From the NCBI RefSeq assembly GCF_021646685.1, contig NZ_JAKJHW010000009.1, positions 44,127 to 108,126 of the forward strand: 64,000 nt of DNA. Direction: 5' to 3'. The translations under genes were made by a program, and so were the position numbers. Origin of the DNA: Pseudalkalibacillus salsuginis. Its GTDB lineage: Bacteria > Bacillota > Bacilli > Bacillales > Fictibacillaceae. Below are positions 61,402 through 64,000 of this stretch, piece by piece (the first letter of the stretch is position 1; the number at the start of each line of letters is the position of its first letter). The notes under the pieces are model-generated. The model was not told where the DNA came from. It did not search any database and saw nothing but the letters and a program-made list of their open reading frames with translations.

Positions 61402-62193
61402 CTACAGAAATTGACTGGCACCCATCCTGGTGGAGCCTTTCCCCTTAACTTGCTTTAACGTCGCCACTATAAGAAAGCTGACAATCACTAATAAGAGCCA
61501 TGAACTCACCTTCCCAAGATGTACAAGACTCCATGCCTCGGTTTGATTTGGGTATTCCCAAGCTCCAAAGAATGTTGCGATATTTTCAGCTATCCATATA
61601 AAAAATCCAATAAGCACAAAAGAAAGTGCGAGGGGCATTCGGTAACGACTTCTATTAACCGCAAATGTGACCCATGATTGCCAAAAGACAATAATTATAA
61701 GTCCAGATAACCACCAGCGAACATCAATCCAATAATGGTGAGTGAAAAAATTCAAATAAATTGCAGCTGCTAAAGATCCAACGATCCAAAATGGCGGCCA
61801 TCTAACCAATTGAACCTTTAACCTCCTCCACGCCTGACATAGATAACTCGCTACACTTGCGTACATGAAACCACTATACAAAGGCACCCCGAAAAATTTA
61901 GAATATCCTTCCTCCGGATAAGACCAGGAACCCATATGCACCTTGAAAAGTTCTAGAGCAAGCCCAATAAGGTGGAACAATGTGATAACCTTTAGTTCAT
62001 CCCACGTTTCAAGTCCAGAACGTACCATCCACCACTGCATCAGAAGGCAGATGATGAGCAGCCAGTCATAACGTGGCAGGAAGGGAAGTGGCGTGATTAG
62101 TGTAATTGCTAAAGAGGTGAAAATTACTACAGGAAATATACAGGATAGGGCTTGCTCCCAACCAAAACGAAGGAGTTGTTTTAGCGCTGTCAT
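61402..62193 (-). CDS. yoaT: DUF817 membrane protein (YoaT-like)
   Basis: About 263 residues with eight or so hydrophobic segments and many tryptophans, typical of DUF817: LFKVHMGSWSYPEEGYSKFF-GVPLYSGFMYASVASY near 95 is the family's most conserved stretch, and WIAENIATFFGAWEYPNQ near 210 the second. Function unknown. Start at ATG 62193 (GGAGG eight bases upstream). It lies downstream of an XRE regulator and a DUF2975 protein in the same order as the B. subtilis yoaS-yozG-yoaT group, from which the symbol is borrowed. Confidence 0.82.
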   Translation of the reverse strand: MTALKQLLRFGWEQALSCIFPVVIFTSLAITLITPLPFLPRYDWLLIICLLMQWWMVRSGLETWDELKVITLFHLIGLALELFKVHMGSWSYPEEGYSKFFGVPLYSGFMYASVASYLCQAWRRLKVQLVRWPPFWIVGSLAAAIYLNFFTHHYWIDVRWWLSGLIIIVFWQSWVTFAVNRSRYRMPLALSFVLIGFFIWIAENIATFFGAWEYPNQTEAWSLVHLGKVSSWLLLVIVSFLIVATLKQVKGKGSTRMGASQFL

Positions 62194-62219
62194 GATTTGA
62201 GCCTCCATCAATCTTCTTA

Positions 62220-62441
62220 CTAAGCTTGATCTTCTTTTTCACTTCTATATTCTAAAAGATCACCAGGTTGGCACTCTAATGCTTCACAGATTGCCTCTAA
62301 GGTTGAAAATCGCACCGCTTTGGCCTTACCATTTTTCAATATAGAAAGATTAGCCATGGTTATTCCAACCCTCTCCGAAAGTTCTGTCACACTCATTTTC
62401 CTTTTAGCCAGCATCACATCAATATTGATAATAATCGCCAT
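62220..62441 (-). CDS. yozG: XRE-family HTH regulator (YozG-like)
   Basis: About 73 residues, essentially one helix-turn-helix domain: MLAKRKMSVTELSERVGITM-ANLSILKNGKAKAVRFSTLE. The end LEALECQPGDLLEYR-type motif (ICEALECQPGDLLEY) marks the short Cro/CI group usually paired with DUF2975 proteins. Start at ATG 62441 with GAGGTG six bases upstream; an upstream in-frame GTG has none. It probably represses its own operon through repeated TTATCGTT boxes at 62980-63035. It lies 10 bp after the DUF2975 gene. Confidence 0.85.
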   Translation of the reverse strand: MAIIINIDVMLAKRKMSVTELSERVGITMANLSILKNGKAKAVRFSTLEAICEALECQPGDLLEYRSEKEDQA

Positions 62442-62451
62442 ATTATACACC

Positions 62452-62934
62452 TCAGACCGTTAAATCATTTTCTGATTTTATATCTATGGCTTCTTGTAAA
62501 AGCCTTTGGAGAACAGCAGCAAAGACAGCAATCACCATTGGCGCAAACGTAAGAACCATTCCGATTAAGATGACTCCCGGGGCGTCGTCTTTCTCCCCTA
62601 TGAGATAGAAAAATGGCATGCTGGCAAGATACAAGACACTGATTGTAATTGCACAGAATTTAATATTTCTTAAAGCTCTTACAGACAATTCCGAGAACGC
62701 TTTGTTCTTGTCAATATAGCTCAGCAAACGGAACGCCTGATACAATGCGATGAAAAACGGAATCGTCGATGCATACATACCGATCAAGACTGGATATACC
62801 AAATACGCCAACTCCCAATTACTTTCTAATACATCCCTGGCTATCCATGGCAACAAATAAATGCACATTCCGAGAATTGGCATTGCAAGTAGAAAAACAA
62901 CCACCTTTAAGAAATTTGTTGACCCTCGATTCAT
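62452..62934 (-). CDS. yoaS: DUF2975 membrane protein (YoaS-like)
   Basis: About 160 residues with four membrane helices (FLKVVVFLLAMPILGMCIYL, YPVLIGMYASTIPFFIALYQ, ISVLYLASMPFFYLIGEKDD, VILIGMVLTFAPMVIAVFAA). The DUF2975 family is almost always followed by a small XRE regulator, as here; the membrane protein may bind or signal to it. Start at ATG 62934 (GGGGTG six bases upstream). First gene of the three-gene unit. Confidence 0.83.
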   Translation of the reverse strand: MNRGSTNFLKVVVFLLAMPILGMCIYLLPWIARDVLESNWELAYLVYPVLIGMYASTIPFFIALYQAFRLLSYIDKNKAFSELSVRALRNIKFCAITISVLYLASMPFFYLIGEKDDAPGVILIGMVLTFAPMVIAVFAAVLQRLLQEAIDIKSENDLTV

Positions 62935-62966
62935 AAAACACACCCCGCTTGATTTTTGTCATTTTG

Positions 62967-63036
62967 ATTATAAAACAAAATTTATCGTTTTACAATAAAT
63001 AATTATTCTTTATTGACATAAAATTATCGTTATATT
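62967..63036 (-). promoter_or_regulatory. Promoter and repeated boxes of the yoaS-yozG-yoaT unit
   Basis: Minus-strand TTGTAA (62990-62995) and TATAAT (62967-62972) are 17 nt apart. AATTTATCGTTTTA (from 62979) and AAATTATCGTTATA (from about 63021) are near-identical direct boxes on the plus strand, one inside and one upstream of the promoter; likely YozG-type binding sites. Confidence 0.6.
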
Positions 63037-63086
63037 CTTTCCTGGATCAGTTTTTATTGGGGGAATTGATGATCTCCATTTCGATC

Positions 63087-63259
63087 AAGAAAAGCGTAAA
63101 CGCCCTGATCAGCCACGAAGGACACTGGAAGTCCGACGAGGAGGCTCGAACCAAACAAAGTTCGGTTCTGCGTGGACAAACACTTCGGCCTAAATCAATG
63201 TGTCGGCCGCCGCATGAGGGCTGAAGTGAGCCAAGTGGTTGGGCGTTGGAGCTAGACAT
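63087..63259. repeat. Dispersed repeat, copy R2
   Basis: 173-bp copy opening AAGAAAAGCG and closing GGAGCTAGACAT, with the AACGCCC...GGGCGTT fold-back ends. It is about 90% alike to R3 by eye and stands head-to-tail directly before it. Confidence 0.88.
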
Positions 63260-63260
63260 C

Positions 63261-63462
63261 AAGAAAAGCGGAAACGCCCTGCACAGCTCACGGAGGTCAC
63301 TGGAAGTCCGACGAGGAGGAGGCTCGAACCAAGCAAAGTTCGGTGCTGCGTGGACAAACACTTCGACCTAAATCAATGTGTCGGCCGCCGCATGAGGGCT
63401 GAAGTGAGCCAAGTGGTTGGACGTTGGAGCTAGACATTCTTCATCGCATCAAAATTTTTATA
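63261..63462. repeat. Dispersed repeat, copy R3 (tandem with R2)
   Basis: Copy with a small GGA-triplet insertion (GAGGAGGAGG). It extends past the TAGACAT end for about 25 bp in common with R1 (CTTCATCGCATCAAAATTTT). Open frames in this region are repeat translations, not genes. Confidence 0.88.
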
Positions 63463-63494
63463 CTTCGTTTGAGTTTTCAAACGTAAGAGCTTTG

Positions 63495-63640
63495 CAACTT
63501 ACAGAGAATACGTTAATCATTGGTGTGGACATTGCTAAACATAAACATGTTGCTCATGCACAAGACTTTCGAGGAATTTTGTTTGGTAATTTTTTGATTT
63601 TGTTTCAATCCCGCACTTGTTTTGGTAAGTTCCTTGGTTG
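63495..63640 (+). pseudogene. IS110-family transposase, N-terminal fragment
   Basis: The plus strand reads TENTLIIGVDIAKHKHVAHA then QDFRGILFGNFLILF and later CFGKFLG. G-x-D-[IV]-[AS]-K-x-x-H-[VY]-x-x-x-x-D-x-x-G is the first catalytic Asp motif of IS110 DEDD transposases. The frame has no proper start and ends 50 residues later, far short of ~400, so it is a decayed end fragment. It lies between repeat R3 and the group II intron. Confidence 0.72.
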
Positions 63641-63728
63641 CACAATAACTATTATTAAATGAAATTATCCTGTCATTTGAACTGTCCTTTACTTAATAAT
63701 TGATTGAAATACCCTTGCTTTTAATCGA

Positions 63729-64000
63729 GTAGGAGGGGGTGACTAACCCCCGACCTCTCACACCACCGTACGTACGGATCCGTATACGGCGGTTTCTCTA
63801 AGATTGACGTAAGAATTGATATCTTTGATACAAGCTACACAGCCCTAGGCGACTCCAATAGGAATTGTCTAGGGTTTTCTTTAGGATGGGGCTAGCCGAG
63901 ATACGCCAGTATGCCTTCCTTGAGTTTGCCCATTCATGGGCTTTCCCTCTTGGCACACCAAAACCAATTAGCTTCCTCTTGCGAGTCTTTATCAGTTTCC
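63729..64000 (-). mobile_element. Group II intron, 3' part (runs off the window)
   Basis: Reading the minus strand, the maturase ORF ends at 63798 and is followed by a domain V-like hairpin at 63762-63794 (CCGCCGTATACGG, then CCGTACGTACGGTGG), then a GGGGGTTAGTCACCCCC domain VI-like hairpin and an end near CCTAC at 63729. This order (ORF, DV, DVI, end) is that of bacterial group II introns. The exact 3' splice site is approximate. The 5' part is beyond 64000. Confidence 0.82.
63798..64000 (-). CDS. ltrA: Group II intron reverse transcriptase/maturase, C-terminal end
   Basis: The last 66 codons of an intron-encoded protein, cut by the window edge. The residues KLIKTRKRKLIGFGVPRGKA continue with HEWANSRKAYWRISASPIL and end KKTLDNSYWSRLGLCSLYQR-YQFLRQS-stop. 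The G-[IV]-[PS]-R-G-K-A-x-E-W-A-N-[ST]-R-K-x-Y-W-R-I-[AS] motif is the usual tail of bacterial group II maturases. Reverse transcriptase and X domains would lie outside the window, and this end shows no HNH-type cysteine pattern. It takes part in splicing and target-primed reverse transcription of its intron. Confidence 0.88.
   Translation of the reverse strand, partial: KLIKTRKRKLIGFGVPRGKAHEWANSRKAYWRISASPILKKTLDNSYWSRLGLCSLYQRYQFLRQS

Noticed and set aside
61247..61405. Open stretch (LLKQNLTGVFDYSMKDLLYG...) between the ZorB-like gene and yoaT
   Set aside because: No start with a ribosome site and no family I recognise; it may be a relic but cannot be supported.
63047..63361. Possible ~100-residue protein on the minus strand
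   Set aside because: It runs through repeats R2 and R3 and shares its sequence with the false OppB extension.

Overview
The window looks like a chromosome segment of a spore-forming Bacillaceae member. The signs are a GerA-type germinant-receptor subunit, a Spo0E-like phosphatase, a YhcR-type secreted nuclease, the yoaS-yozG-yoaT trio, the yhdT-panF pair, Gram-positive ribosome binding sites with frequent TTG/GTG starts, and SigA-like promoters. I cannot name a genus. No rRNA, tRNA or CRISPR array was seen.

Layout. 1-2.2 kb: the end of a DASS/SLC13 anion transporter, a repeat-rich gap holding a relic of an HMG-CoA-lyase-like gene, and an orphan gerAB. 2.2-25.8 kb (minus strand): a long amino-sugar locus. 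It has a Gfo/Idh oxidoreductase, a deacetylase-like protein, two DegT aminotransferases, a GcnA-like GH20 hexosaminidase, a sugar ABC importer without its ATPase, a GHL6-type hydrolase, an SDR enzyme, a DHDPS-family aldolase, DUF624, a tagatose-type aldolase, a frameshifted PfkB kinase, an AgaS-like SIS protein, a ROK kinase, a relic of a sodium:solute symporter, a ceramidase-like amidase, nagB, nagA and a second SIS protein. It ends in a relic of a NagC-type repressor. 25.9-33.1 kb: the divergent one-component regulator, an enolase-superfamily enzyme, two secreted proteins and an acetylxylan-esterase-like hydrolase. 33.2-49.1 kb: a peptide/amidohydrolase locus with five M20 enzymes, a frameshifted AbgT transporter, a complete Opp/Dpp importer and a paralogue of the first regulator. 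49.2-62.9 kb: panF/yhdT, an LCP ligase, a cupin, a PLD protein, YhcR, a Spo0E-like protein, a ZorA/ZorB-like proton-channel pair and yoaS-yozG-yoaT. 63-64 kb: dispersed repeats, an IS110 fragment and the 3' part of a group II intron.

How it works together. Four promoters in the sugar locus share one operator design. A dyad AAAGAC-nn(n)-GTCTTT sits on a TTGTCT -35 box, and three of the four have an extra half-site so that AAAGAC and GTCTTT also occur 13 nt apart. This defines a local regulon, probably run by the regulator at 25908. The enzyme set covers both GlcNAc (NagA, NagB, ROK) and GalNAc/tagatose (AgaS, PfkB, class II aldolase) breakdown. An SDR, a DHDPS-type aldolase and an enolase-superfamily member could form a separate oxidative branch, and the secreted proteins would act on the polymer outside. 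The M20 locus has its own repeated promoter boxes and presumably its own paralogous regulator.

The window also shows much decay: five gene relics in gaps, two single-base frameshifts in otherwise full-length genes, and two families of dispersed palindromic repeats (short VPGT-encoding units and a ~175-205 bp unit).
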